In this document: positions 9,550-20,192 of the stretch, one piece after another
Numbering within the stretch: the stretch's first letter is position 1
How the letters are laid out: the number at the start of each line of letters is the position of its first letter
Source of the DNA: Ariolimax columbianus
Taxonomy: Eukaryota > Mollusca > Gastropoda > Stylommatophora > Arionidae
Length of the DNA: 64,000 nt
Reading direction: 5' to 3'
Assembly: GCA_036924085.1 (NCBI GenBank)
Contig: JAVGWX010000011.1
Coordinates: 16,949,108 to 17,013,107, forward strand
Made by a program: the position numbers and the translations under genes
Notes under the pieces: model-generated
Seen by the model: the letters and a program-made list of their open reading frames with translations, nothing else
What the model was told of the DNA's origin: nothing
Database searches by the model: none

Positions 9550-11425
9550 TAACTTTTATAAAAGTTGTCTTCGTGATTCTTCTTCTATTCTGTCATAACA
9601 TACATTCATCACTTTAGTGGATTTTTCCACACGGCTTGTATCAAAGTACGTATGTGTTTATCCAGGGGTTTAGAATCATTAGTACGTAGTTCATGTTTGC
9701 ACAGTGGGGATGCTAGTCTATTTCTGAACATTATTTAATGAACTTGTCACCGTGCTCGGATGTCTGCAGCTGGCAAAACACTTGTTCCCAGAATATACAT
9801 AAGCGATGTTATAATGAGGTTTTAAATACTGAATCAGTTGCCAGTTGCAAGATATAACTGCGGCAGCTTCAGGTTAGAGAGTTGTTTGCAATCGCTTAAA
9901 GTCAGGCATTATGACGTGTACTTTGATTAGATGTAGGCAGTCGGCTTTGGTATGTGCAATTTAAACATTTGTGATGATTGTTACCCCTACGACCTCTTGC
10001 GTTTATGGGAATGGCACGTCACAGAACTGTAGATGTCATTCAACACACCCCCCCCCCCCCAGATACCTTGCGGGTTACCTGTTTAACGTAAAGGGTTCTG
10101 GAGTAAACCATTATGAAAGTTCTGCAGCGTGTGTTATATCCAGTCGCCTCGATAAATATCTTGCCATTGGTCAAGTGTAGCTCAAGACCAGGGAGTGAGG
10201 TTGACAAAAGGCTCAGTATATTTCTCTTATTAATCTAAATCACCGGGCGTCACCCATTTCAGCAGACACAGCAAGATACAAGACTTTCCACACGGCTGAA
10301 CAAAGAAAGTGGTCGTCATCACTTCCGTTGGACGAACATTTATAAAATAATAATAACACGTATTTATTAATATCCTTCATTCTGTAGAGTGTTCTTACGG
10401 ATAACTGGCGACTGTGGATCATGCAGAAGAATCATAATGGCTATTAGATGCATAGTTTACAATTAAATCACTTCTTAATTTAATTAGGATCATAAATATT
10501 TATATTATTATTCCTTATTTTCTTTTTTGCACACACATACTATGGAAGTCTTAATTATGTTTTAATTTGGGAAACTGAGACTCTAGTCTGGTCAAGAACC
10601 CCTAACTGAAAAGAACGTCATAAAAGGGTCAGGCATAATATACTGATCAAGACCACTTTATCTTCAACGTAATGTTCTATGGACATCTGCTGTTTTTAAT
10701 GCAGCCTTGCTGATGAGATTCGGATCGACGTGATCCCGGTAGCAGTGAGCGTCACACAGATGACGACAAGCATACCACAACTGCCTAAAGAACCACGATC
10801 TACCTTCTTCAGCATGCTCGGGATGTCAGAAAAACTGCTACGACCATCTACTTGACGCCATTTTTAGGTCGCACGAAAGAGTAACCTTACCAAATGCGTG
10901 CTTCAAACAACAAGCAAAACCAATATGTATTGATTTAAACTAACGAGTGGAATGTCCCAGTGTGTCTGTAACAAGAAATTTAACATGTTATAGCTCTTTT
11001 ACTGTTTAAGCCCACCTCATTTTTCCGACTCTGACTATGCCACTGCTGTAGTTTCATTTTCCGAAAAATTAAATATTATTCTTAAAATACGATTTTATGT
11101 CCTTCTTAGATTCACTTAGTTCTCTAGTACTATTGTTGGTTCACGTTTACAGTTAGCTTATGTATATGCTGGGAACAAGTAATACGCCATTTGCAGACAT
11201 ATGTGTACGTTGACAAGTTCATTACTTATTGTTTAGAAATATACTAGAATTCTCACTGTGCAAACATGAACTACGTACTTTGGAAAAAAATCCTTGGAAT
11301 AAAACATGCATGCTTTGATGCAAACCTTGTGCAAAAATCACTAAATTGATGAACCTATGATACGAAAGAACAGAACAAGAACCACGAATACGAAGATAGC
11401 TTTTCTAAAAGTTATTTATGATTTT
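9550..11425. repeat. Fold-back structure with inverted arms of about 270 bp, copy A
   Basis: 9545-9810 matches the reverse complement of 11150-11425 at roughly 75% by eye; shared landmarks are gtacgtagttcatgtttgc with its complement, and 'acttgttccca' with its complement. The interior of about 1.3 kb carries no recognisable transposase; it holds a dispersed repeat at 10.7 kb and AT-rich sequence. The left arm abuts the RTE tail. It could be a non-autonomous DNA transposon or an old inverted duplication. I see no coding sequence. Confidence 0.6.
10705..10905 (+). repeat. Dispersed repeat family D, copy A
   Basis: About 200 bp, recognisable by 'gagcgtcacacagatg', 'caccacaactgcct'-like sequence, 'agcatgctcgggatgt' and 'acgccatttttaggtcgcac'. 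Diverged relatives occur at 25.27 kb (same duplication), 60.30 kb (+) and 58.99-59.19 kb (-). The end of this family is also the source of the 59-bp minisatellite at 31.8 kb. No coding motif; probably a SINE or MITE-like repeat. Confidence 0.6.
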
Positions 11426-12275
11426 CAAGAGTATTGTTGTTGACGTTTTTCCACAGCTGCAGAGCATGCCTGCTATTGGTAGTCAAATGTCATTCTTATG
11501 TGAACACAGATCTACTTCAGTTGCTAAATTTTACTATAAAATGCTTTGTCGGCAGCACTTGTAAAAATCGCTTCCTCGTGATTGTTAGCACTTTGAACTC
11601 AATGGGGAAGGTCTATTTCACCGGGGCGATAGTAAAGCCTGCACACGGGCAGGTGCTGAATGTTGATGCGGTGTGGCTAGTCAATCTAGTGTGTACTGTT
11701 AGAAACTGAACAATGAAACATATTCCTCTCCAATTCTATTCTATTTGAATAATGATTTTGTTTGTCAATAATCTTCCACAAAGTACACTGCCACCCTACG
11801 TTCCCGTCGGTCACATTTTCTGCAACATTTTCTCTGGAATTATTTATAATTTCAACACAACTACGACACTTTTTCTGTGAGATATATTTGTTCGCCAATA
11901 GTTCTATTCCCTTTTTAGAAATACGTTAATTATTTTTAATATTTAATATGCAAAACAATGACAGTGTTTCGTTAACAGTGAAATACATATTAAATTAAAC
12001 CATTTCTTATGTTGAATGTGTTCTTAATCAACAATATTGATTGCTTCAAATATAGGAGCTAAGTTATCATTTTTGTTACTTGCTATTAATCCCGTTTTTG
12101 TTCAATACATATTTTATACATATTACCAAATTTATAAAGATAATATAAAAAAAAAATAATCTTACTTTACCTTGTTTTTACATTTCTGATCTGATTATTA
12201 TTGGCAGTAAATCAAGACGTATTGAATATATGACAAGATACAATTCAAAATAACAAATGCAGTCTTATAATGTAT

Positions 12276-13076
12276 CTAGTTTATGACAGTGGATCCACCA
12301 TAATGCCTTCCACCGTCAACAATGATTAGCTCTCCTGTGATAAAACCGGCAGCATCCGACGCTAAAAACGTCACAGCTTCGGAGACGTCCTCAGAAACTC
12401 CGATTCGTCCCTTCAACGGCTGTTGCTTTCTTTCCGATTCAGCAACATCTCTTTCGACCATGTCAGCGTCCACCACATTTCTTAAAATAAGCGTTGGGAA
12501 GTGTCCAGGGTTCACTGAATTCACACGGATGCCCTTCGGTCCCAGATCAACAGCCAAACAACGGGTTAAGTGATCTAGTGCCGCCTTTGTCATTGAATAT
12601 ATGGACGCATTGCCGAACACCATGTGGGCAGCAATGGAAGAGATGTTGACGATGTTGCCTTTAGACTTCTCTAGATGCGGTACAGCCAGTTGTATGAGGA
12701 AAAAAACTGATTTCAAGTTAGTATCGAATACTTCGTTATACTTCTCCTCTGTGTCGTCCAAAAATGAACTTTGTGCTCCTATAACCCCAGCATTGGGCAC
12801 AAGAATGTCCAAACGTCCAAACTTCTCTACGGTCTTCTTAACAATGTCTTCCCGCACTTTCGCGTCAATTAAGTTGCCTTGGACAGCAAGGAACCTTTCT
12901 TTGTGTCCACCACTGACCTGGACAGCCTTGTCGAGCACTGACGTCAACCTTCCTTGGTCACGGCCACAAAATGTTACATTTGCACCGCGGGAGGCAAACG
13001 TAATGGCAATAGCTTCCCCTAATCCGGCACTGGAGCCTGTTACTATGACGACCTTACCGCTAAATTTGGATGCCAT
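12276..13076 (-). CDS. Short-chain dehydrogenase/reductase (classical SDR), copy A
   Basis: Intronless 266-codon frame. It has the classical SDR layout: cofactor-binding TGSSAGLG at residues 13-20, GRD at 38-40 (an Arg that usually favours NADP), NAGV at 95-98, and catalytic Asn120, Ser147, Tyr160 and Lys164 (YSMTK), with NPG at 189-191 and the C-terminal ITGELIIVDGG. Length is typical. Such enzymes reduce or oxidise carbonyl/hydroxyl substrates; the nearest annotation style is 3-oxoacyl-ACP-reductase-like, but the substrate cannot be read from sequence. The frame is open 27 codons further upstream; the ATG at 13076 matches copy C and the broken copy. Residues beyond about 25 are nearly identical to copy B. 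Confidence 0.9.
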   Translation of the reverse strand: MASKFSGKVVIVTGSSAGLGEAIAITFASRGANVTFCGRDQGRLTSVLDKAVQVSGGHKERFLAVQGNLIDAKVREDIVKKTVEKFGRLDILVPNAGVIGAQSSFLDDTEEKYNEVFDTNLKSVFFLIQLAVPHLEKSKGNIVNISSIAAHMVFGNASIYSMTKAALDHLTRCLAVDLGPKGIRVNSVNPGHFPTLILRNVVDADMVERDVAESERKQQPLKGRIGVSEDVSEAVTFLASDAAGFITGELIIVDGGRHYGGSTVIN

Positions 13077-13167
13077 TGTCGATGAGCGTTCTGTTAGCAC
13101 GGAGTCGCGAAAAAACGTCTGATAAGAGTAACTGGTGAATCTCAAACTGTCTGACACACGTTACAGT

Positions 13168-13228
13168 ACACAGTGGCTGGTATCTTTAATAACTAGTGAA
13201 CTAGCATGAATACATTTGTTTAAATAGC
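13168..13228 (-). promoter_or_regulatory. Putative core promoter of SDR copy A
   Basis: A TATA-like ctatttaaac (13218-13227 on the minus strand) lies about 145 bp before the start codon, followed by the block gataccagccactgtg (13169-13184). The same pair occurs at similar spacing before SDR B and the broken SDR at 39.4 kb, although the flanking sequence is much diverged. Copy C keeps the TATA-like element only. Function is inferred from conservation. Confidence 0.5.
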
Positions 13229-13640
13229 TATAAGCCACAACGTTATTTATCTCCAGAAAATGCTTCATCATTTTCAAGGTGATACGAAATTTTGCCCATA
13301 TTGTATTAAACAAGTTCTTTAGTCCTACTTTGTTTATTTCATTATGATTCAGTATATTGAATGTGTACCTTAGTATACAACCTTCAATGGTTACTAGTCA
13401 CTTTATGCAATTCACAGTGACAATCAAGCAGACCTCAATTGTGTGCAGCGAAGACTTATCGTGCGTCATCTTTTGTTATTATTGGCCGTAGAACATATCC
13501 TACATTTGAAATTGTTTGTTCTTGTTGAAAACACTTTAAAGTTGTAATATTGTATTTAAGTTTATTTATTGTCCAGCTCTTTACCATGATTAACATTGCT
13601 GTTTTTGGACCAATACGTGTAAGACAAATTGGTTTCATAA
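13229..13640. other. SDR upstream flank, homologous to 27.79-28.22 kb
   Basis: Roughly 80% similar to the flank of SDR B, clearly lower than the SDR genes themselves. No other feature seen. Confidence 0.6.
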
Positions 13641-14045
13641 ATAGGTTGCAGTATCCTTCGCTGGAGCCGCCTCTAAGCGCCACACAGTCGCAGTATCGTT
13701 CATCTGAGCCGCCTCTAAGCTCCACAAAGTTGCAGTATCCTTCATCCAAGCCGCCTCTAATCTTCACAAAGTTGCAGTATCCTTCATCCAAGCCGCCTCT
13801 AATCTTCACAAAGTTGCAGTATCCTTCATTCGAGCCGCCTCTAATTTTCACAAAGTTGCAGTATCCTTCATCCGAGCCGCCTCTAATCTTTACAAAGTTG
13901 CAGTATCCTTCATCCAAGCCGCCTCTAATCTTCACAAAGTTTCAGTATCCTTCATGCAAGCCGCCTCTAATCTTCACAAAGTTGCAGTATCCTTCATCCT
14001 AGCCGCTTCTAATCTTCTCAAAGTTGCAGTATCCTTCATCCGAGA
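13641..14045. repeat. 42-bp minisatellite (about 9.5 units)
   Basis: The unit is ttgcagtatccttcatcc followed by aagccgcctctaatcttcacaaag. Because 42 is a multiple of three, frames on both strands stay open (14-residue repeats LQYPSSKPPLIFTK on plus and IRGGLDEGYCNFVK on minus). No start context, signal peptide or homology supports a protein. It is absent from the paralogous place at 28.2 kb. Confidence 0.92.
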
Positions 14046-14269
14046 TTCATCTATTCACATATTTGACAGCAGTCTCGACAAGAGCTTATTTTCTTTTTCT
14101 CTTAAAAACGACAAACTTAACGGTTAGTTTTGTTGTTGTTGTTTCATTGTATTGTCATTAGGTGCTGACCTGTTGTCATAACTCAGGCGTTATTTACAAT
14201 CGTGTACTGTCCCCGTTGATATTTCTACATGTAAGAAGATTCAGTTAACACGCCAATGTGGCATTCTGG

Positions 14270-14480
14270 GAATGTGGACACATATTTTACTTGACCAGCG
14301 GCACACTAGGGTTTGATGCGGTCAACATCGAGCGAGTGGCCTTTATTTTTGCAAATTATTCTGGGGCAAGAATTCGGGAATCGATCGACTCCAGCGCCGT
14401 TTTACCATCGGATACATCCCAATAGCCCGTCAAGGATGTATGTGCACTAACCTCTGCGCCATCTTGCCTCCTCCTTCTTG
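14270..14480 (-). repeat. tRNA-derived SINE-like repeat
   Basis: Similar to 37.56-37.79 kb, sharing 'tttgatg.ggtcaacat' and the end 'gcgctaac..'. Read on the minus strand, it starts with a tRNA-like A-box region. Diverged. Confidence 0.4.
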
Positions 14481-15776
14481 AAATTGCATCCCGAAAACAA
14501 AAGTGTAAGACACGTTTGATTAGCAACCAACAAGAGGATATTATTTATATTAATATTTAGAACTAATCAGAACAATGAAACACAAACTTGGTAGTATCAG
14601 ATACATTTCCTACAAATACTTACTTACATCTCCCAAGTTGTCTTCTTTGGTCTTTGTGTATGTCACACCAGAGAGCATGTCGTAACAGGCGACTACCTGC
14701 GTGACATAATATAATACCGGTGATGATTAGGTGGTTTGTTAAGAGCCCCACAGATGGCGATTAACAGGTCCAGGTCTACTTTGATCTAGTGTTTGAGTCA
14801 TTTAAGATAAACTCGCACATCGGTTAACTACCCTCCCTGGCACTTTTACCAACACAGCTGAGTAATGAGCTGCTGCAGCCTAGCCCGTTGAGCAGGAAAT
14901 CCTCAATCCGGCCACATCTAGCTCACTCAAGGACTGGGTCCAGCATAAGGGCATCTGCCCATGTAGAAGTACAGGTCGACTAAGGGTTAAGTATTCCTTA
15001 AACTCCTGACCACCTATCCAGTTAACCTTAGGTTGTCTTTCTTGAACAAAGTGGGTTGTGTTGGATGTTGTAATCCCGAGTAATCACAACATGTATCTAT
15101 GCTTGTGTCCATCTGTCAAGCAACTCTCCTCTTACCTTGCATCCATATTTCATTTCGTTGTAAGCGTACAGTGGTAGTTGTTAGACTGTTTTTTTAATGA
15201 GATGACGGAATCACTGAATTGTCTTTTTCAGCACAATGAGTAGTTTTCACAGTTTTTAAAATACGATGTTTCTTATGTTATATGTTATGGTACGGTAAAA
15301 GCCAATATGGAAAAAGTACTTTACCGATTTTGCACTTTCCCCCTCTCGTCCCAGCTGAAAACATCCAAGGGAAGGACAGAGTTGATACGCTTACAACAGG
15401 GTTACAGGGGATGCTAGAAGACGACTCTATGAAATATATTTTCTAATATAACCAAATTCACACGATGCAAATTACCTCTCCTCAACCTTTAATGAGGTTT
15501 ACGTCTGACATCGATAACAGAACGTGTGAACAAATATATTGTTCAACATGTGCTCTTTTGTAGTCAAGCTGGAATGGGGGTGCGTAAGTAGTGAACACAG
15601 TTGAAATGTCATAGCATAAAATAAATCAACAGAAAATACGCATGCATCCTTAGGTTTGAGGCCAAAGGGTGCCAATCCTTCTATTCGGAGCCCAGGACGC
15701 GGAGCAGGGACCAGTCCAAAATAGTCTTTGAGGTTCCAGCACTACGAACCTCCGTATCTTTGACAGTTGTCTTGGT
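14481..15776. other. No recognisable feature
   Basis: Mixed-composition sequence with only short chance reading frames. I see no gene, RNA or element, though the last hundred bases may be a decayed 5' part of the Penelope-like element. Confidence 0.5.
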
Positions 15777-16481
15777 AAGCCTTCTTTCTACATGCTGCCT
15801 AAGATTCACAAATCCGACAACGCCGGTCGCCCTATTGTCTCTGACTGTTCCTGTGTCACCGAACTGGTATCTGACTTCCTGGATAATGTCTTCTAGTCTA
15901 TGGTGGAGAATCTTCCCACATTTCTCAAGGATACTAACCACGCCTTAACCACTTTATCTATCATTGTCCTTTCCCCCGACCGGACCTATCGTCTCTTCCT
16001 ATTTGATATCTGTTCACTGTACACCTCCACCCCCCACTCCGATGGCTTATTGGCCCTCCGTTTCTTCCTTGACCGAAGGGTTAACCCATCCATATCTACG
16101 TCTACCATCGTCCGTCTGGCAGAACTCGTCCTTAATCTCAATAACTTTGAGTTCAATGGCCAGTTCTTTGACCAGATCAGCGGTATAGCTATGGGTACCA
16201 GAATGGGCCCCAGCTACGCTTGCCTGTTCATGGGTAACCTGGAACACTTGATATGGCTTCAATTCCAGGGCCCCTTTCCTGTGATGTATTATCGATACAT
16301 CGACGATGGGATTGGCTTTACCGACATGTCTGAGAAGGATCTCCTAAACTTTATCGACTTTGTCAATGACTTATATCCCTCGATCGCGTTCACGTCTGAC
16401 ATTTCCCTCATGTCTGTTCACTTTCTAGACATCACTGTCTATATCTGCCCTGCAGGCCTCTTCACCACTGTCTACTACTAA
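15777..16481 (+). pseudogene. Penelope-like element: reverse transcriptase
   Basis: The frame begins with PSFYMLPKIHKSDNAGRPIV, the signature opening of Penelope-like RTs. Then come LPTFLKDTN, FDICSLYTSTP (catalytic Asp), GIAMGTRMGPSYACLFMG, YYRYIDDGIGF (catalytic YIDD) and VHFLDITVYI. A TAG at 15894-15896 interrupts it and a TAA ends it at 16479-16481; the frame continues recognisably beyond, with more stops. The family primes reverse transcription at nicks or telomere-like ends. This is an inactive relic of a class distinct from the LINEs nearby. Confidence 0.88.
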
Positions 16482-17051
16482 CCCACTGACGCCCACAACT
16501 ACCTCCTCTACGCTTCCTCCCATCCTCAATCCTGCAACGATTCGTTTCCTATCTCCCAACTCCTCCGCCTCCGACGCCTATGTCAGGATGACGACGACTT
16601 CCTTCTCATGGCCAACGAGATGCTTCACTTCTTCCGCAAGTGACTCTACCCTGAGACCACTCTCTCCTCCGCCCTTCAGTGGGTTCTTCCAATCTCGTGT
16701 CAAGACTCCCTCACTCCCACTCACCGTCCTCCGTCCTCCGTCTGATCGTGTGAAACTTGTTCTCACTTATCACCCTCATTGCGTCTCTGTCCGGGATATC
16801 CTATTCCGTCATCTCCCTATTCTTCACTCTGATCCTACCACTCGTAAAGTTTTTCCCGATCCTCGGACAGGAACTTGAGGGACTTGCTGGTCAGTAGTCG
16901 CCTACACAGCAGCCCTCATAGCCTTTCAGGCACCAGGCGGTGCAAAAATACACGTGGCTGTGTTACCTGCCCTCAAGTCATCCTTTCTCGCTCCATAATC
17001 TTGCCTAAAGCAGAATTCTTCATCAAAAAGAGATTCACATGAAATTCTCGT
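16482..17051 (+). pseudogene. Penelope-like element: RT C-terminal region and linker
   Basis: Translated pieces (HNYLLYASSHPQSC; later RRCKNTRGCVTCP near 16.94 kb, a short Cys motif that typically precedes the endonuclease) show that the element continues across several frameshifts. No intact frame. Confidence 0.65.
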
Positions 17052-17438
17052 AACCTCATCTATTCGATCATCTGCCGCCAGTGTGGTATGACTTACATTG
17101 GGGGAACCGGTATGGATCTGCGGTAGCGTTTTCGCCAACACTTCAACGACATCCGCATCCGCACTGGTTCCCCAATTGCCAGCCACTTCAATGGCCCTGA
17201 GCACCGGGGTACGGCTGACGTTAGTGTCACTGGTCTAGTTTCGTGCTTCTCTGACGATCGTTATCGATTCGCCCTCGAGAATAGACTTATCTCTAGTATG
17301 GGCTGTCTCCAACCGCATGGCATTAATCTCTTCCATACTGTTTCTCAAAACCTCACACTGGCCCCCGTCTTTTTGTCTTTGTTTGCCCCCCCCCCCCCAT
17401 TCTTCTATCAGTTCTCACCCCTCCCCCTCCAATATTAA
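17052..17438 (+). pseudogene. Penelope-like element: GIY-YIG endonuclease
   Basis: In the frame of 17058 the translation reads IYSIICRQCGMTYIGGTG, then LR, a TAG at 17124-17126, RFRQHFNDIRIRTGSP, ASHFNGPEH and ALENRLISSMG. These match the GIY-YIG nuclease core: the Tyr pair, Arg, His and the catalytic Glu in ALENRLI. The frame ends at TAA 17436-17438 after a Pro-rich stretch. The RT plus GIY-YIG combination identifies the element as Penelope-like. Confidence 0.87.
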
Positions 17439-17819
17439 GCTCAACCCATCCCGGCTTATATCACTTTCTCTTTGTTCTCCCACCTGGATCACTATTTGGC
17501 AGTTTCCATATTTGGCCACCATTGGCTTATCCGGCGCATTCCCCCACATTTCTTACGCTCTCTTGACCGCTCCGATTCATTTTCAGTCAGCATCTGGCCC
17601 AACCGGTCGCTTAGACAGACTGGGTCTACTATCAGATACAGATGAGTTGACCATTTGTTCTTATATGCTGATTTGTTAGTTCAGTTTTGTTTTCCCAGAT
17701 GATGGCCTATTGGTCGTAACGTAGGTTTTGTTTGTGTTCTCGTCTCAGTGCGGTGTCTGACCATACCCATTTTCAAATCTTGATTAAACTCAACCTTAAT
17801 TAACTTTTACAAGTTATTT
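17439..17819. other. Probable 3' region of the Penelope-like element
   Basis: No coding seen. It contains 'gatggcctattggtcgtaac', which may be the element's 3' UTR, but no tail or target-site duplication was identified. Confidence 0.35.
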
Positions 17820-18650
17820 TCGTGTTTATTTCCCAGGGTTCGAAAAGAAAGGTGAGCGGTCGGCAGCGGCGCAGGAGTTCCACGTTCAGCCAGAGATCAA
17901 GACACGGTGCCCGGGCGGCTCTTGGACACACGTATACACAGGTAGATCTGTCTAGGGGAATAATGAAAATGGAGGTGGTGGAGTCTGCATTGAACATTGC
18001 ACTGATGATATAGAGCGTCGCTCGGTGCTAATGGAAGAAGTGTTAATTTCAGAGCTGAAGCAAGAGCTGTTTGGACTCAAGTGGTGTGCTCTGGACCATC
18101 TTAAGGTCCAAACAAGATATACTATCAAATGGAATAAAATACAACAAAGGATTGCTATCTAAAAAACCGATTTTGTTCTACAGTGGATTCCGACCGTGAT
18201 GGGGACTTTGGGGACGAGGGGACAGATGAGCTCGCAAATGCCAGAGGCGAACACACGGAGACTCCCCCTCCACAGAGCTATTGGGAATTGGATGGTGCAA
18301 AGACACTCGTCGTGCTATCTGAGATTACCTGGTGGAGATACTGGGACAAAGAATGCACGGGAATGAATGACAGCATGAACACACTTTGCAGAGATGGGCG
18401 GACAAAGATCTTCAGAACTGTACATTGTGGACTCAAGGAACCATCTCCACTGAATGGGTCTCAGAGACACTGCCAGGTGCGATTTTTTAGTACACAAGCG
18501 AGCACCAGAACATATTCTGCAAGATTGCCCTACCTGTGCACACACGGGAGAGACAATCTGGCCTGGTGGAGCGACAATGCTCGAAAAGTTGTGGGGGACC
18601 GGCGAAGACCTGAAACGCACATTCTCCTTTGTGAACCTCGTCGGACTAGA
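17820..18650 (+). pseudogene. Second RNase H LINE family, C-terminal relic
   Basis: Frames must be switched to read it: RNase H pieces near 17.93 kb (TYTQ followed by NGGGGVCIEH-like sequence), LQWIP near 18.18 kb and LANARGEHTETPPPQ, then a C-terminal knuckle HKRAPEHILQDCP and KLWGTGEDLKRTFSFVNLVG. The last motif is a typical LINE C-terminus and recurs at 43.3 kb (-) and 55.35 kb (-). Several stops and shifts; 5' parts absent. Confidence 0.7.
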
Positions 18651-18975
18651 AGCACAGCATCAGTTGATCGTGAACCTCATCGGACTAGAAGCATAGCATC
18701 AGTTGATCGTGAACATCATCGGACTAGAAGCCCAGCATCAGTTGATCGTGAACCTCATCGGACTAGAAGCATAGCATCAGTTGATCGTGAACCTCATCGG
18801 ACTAGAAGCACAGCATCAGTTGATCGTGAACCTCATCGGACTAGAAGCATAGCATCAGTTGATCGTGAACCTCGTCGGACTAGAAGCACAGCATCAGTTG
18901 ATCGTGAACCTCGTCGGACTAGAAGCACAGCATCAGTAGCTCGTGAGCCACATCGCACTAGAAGCATAGCATCAG
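18636..18975 (+). repeat. 39-bp minisatellite grown from a LINE C-terminus
   Basis: The unit is gttgatcgtgaacctcatcg followed by gactagaagcacagcatca, about 8.7 copies. In the LINE frame each unit reads VNLIGLEAQHQLI, an iteration of the element's own C-terminal motif. The long frame starting near 18183 reads the same array out of register (PHRTRSTASVDRE) and is not credible as a protein. A related array lies at 54.94-55.35 kb. Confidence 0.9.
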
Positions 18976-19244
18976 TTGAACTACGAAGAAAAAATAGTCA
19001 CAGCATAAGAAATATAATATGTATTAAAGTTCTCATTTCTCTATGAAGTCTTCAATTTTCGAGAAAAAATACCCTACGGCCTCCAACCATGCGATAGGTT
19101 TTGTGATGAATGATTATGTTACTCAGAGAAGTGCTGGTTTTATCTTCTCTATGTTGTCATATCATTATTTTATGTTTTATTTCCTTCTTTTATAATTCGT
19201 TAGTTTATCATAGTTGTTTGAATAACTGGTTCTGAATTTTGTCT

Positions 19245-20060
19245 AGCTATTTGATAATGTAATAATGTTCTTGGAGGAGCGCGTGGCCGACTGATTTCGA
19301 TTCCTTCCTGTTGTCAAGGACAGCAGCGGATATAATCCCCTGTAAGGAAAATGTTGTGTTTCTGTTGGGGGTGAAATAAACAAACATTGCCAGAACATGA
19401 CTTGGCGATAGATTTGGTAAGCAGGCTGTAGTTCTCTGCCTAAAAATATCTAGACTACCCGAGCAATGGGAACAAAGTCGGTCGACAGTATACAATAATA
19501 ATATTCTTGTGTCAAGGTGTTTATCCACATTTTGTCGAGTTTCAAATTAGCATGAATTATTTCAAGACATTCATCATTCTGTAATAACGTGTGTTGTTTT
19601 TCTTTGCTTTGTCTTAAGTTTTTTATTCCAATTTTGAAAATGAGTAGAGCTGTTATGACATTTTGTAAGATTGTGTCTTCTCTGCTAAGCTGGGATATAG
19701 ACGGAAATTAAATTTAGAACACGAGACACTCCTATCCGCTTTCTTCCTCCATATTTGATTACAGTCTAGTCCTCCGCCTATCAGACAAGTTGTAGATTAT
19801 TATAATAGCGGATGTTGCGTCGTTCAATGGGTCTGAATTTCTGGCTCGCGGCTTCGAAGGATTTGTGTGATAACCAATCCTTTTCTACTTTACAGACATA
19901 ACCTAATCACCACAGTTAATTTTGCTATTATCAGGTCAGAAGGACTGAGGTTCACAATCGTAGCGCATTCACTGCGTATGTGTCATGTACCTTCTTAATA
20001 CCTATACTAACTTGTGGTGGCTGAAAATTCAGCAGTAATGGGCTGACATATGCTGAAGTC
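19245..20060 (-). repeat. Dispersed repeat, inverted partner of 29.19-30.50 kb
   Basis: Reverse-complementing this segment gives a colinear match to 29.19-29.50 and 30.06-30.50 kb at roughly 75% by eye. Landmarks: 'ctacaacttgtct', 'tatactgtcga.cgactttgtt' and 'aaagcaaagaaa'. The partner has an RTE fragment inserted in the middle. No coding seen. Confidence 0.7.
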
Positions 20061-20155
20061 GGATGCATTGGGCCGACAGGCGCAAAATAAAAACCACCGT
20101 GCAACGCACACCGCCTTGGGGAATAAAGAAATATGGCGAACGAAAAAAAAAAAAA
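20035..20155 (+). repeat. SINE-like repeat with A-tail
   Basis: Begins near 'tgctgaagtcggatgcattg' and ends in 13 A's at about 20.14-20.155 kb. Relatives: 43.11-43.17 kb (-), and more distantly the SINE copies at 47.8, 48.2 and 55.4 kb, which share the start. Confidence 0.5.
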
Positions 20156-20192
20156 TGGGCTGACAGCAGCTAACAACTCGTAGCGGGCTGCT

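Larger units (their letters stand above)
6573..13650. repeat. Segmental duplication, copy A
   Basis: The block 7.19-13.0 kb matches 21.79-27.57 kb base for base at roughly 97-99% by eye, with an offset of about 14.57-14.61 kb. Content and order are the same: 41-bp satellite, RTE relic, fold-back repeat, SDR gene. From about 13.02 kb outward similarity drops to roughly 80% and ends near 13.64 kb, where copy A enters a 42-bp minisatellite and copy B an RT relic. Small indels distinguish the copies, such as 26 bp missing from copy B within the RTE C-terminus. Confidence 0.95.

Noticed and set aside
12322..13122. Plus-strand frames across SDR A (also 26887-27651, and minus frames across SDR C)
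   Set aside because: Antisense shadows of intact SDR genes.
18183..19046. 287-codon frame with 13-residue repeats (RTRSTASVDRE)
   Set aside because: It reads a LINE C-terminus and its 39-bp minisatellite out of the LINE frame; no independent coding evidence.
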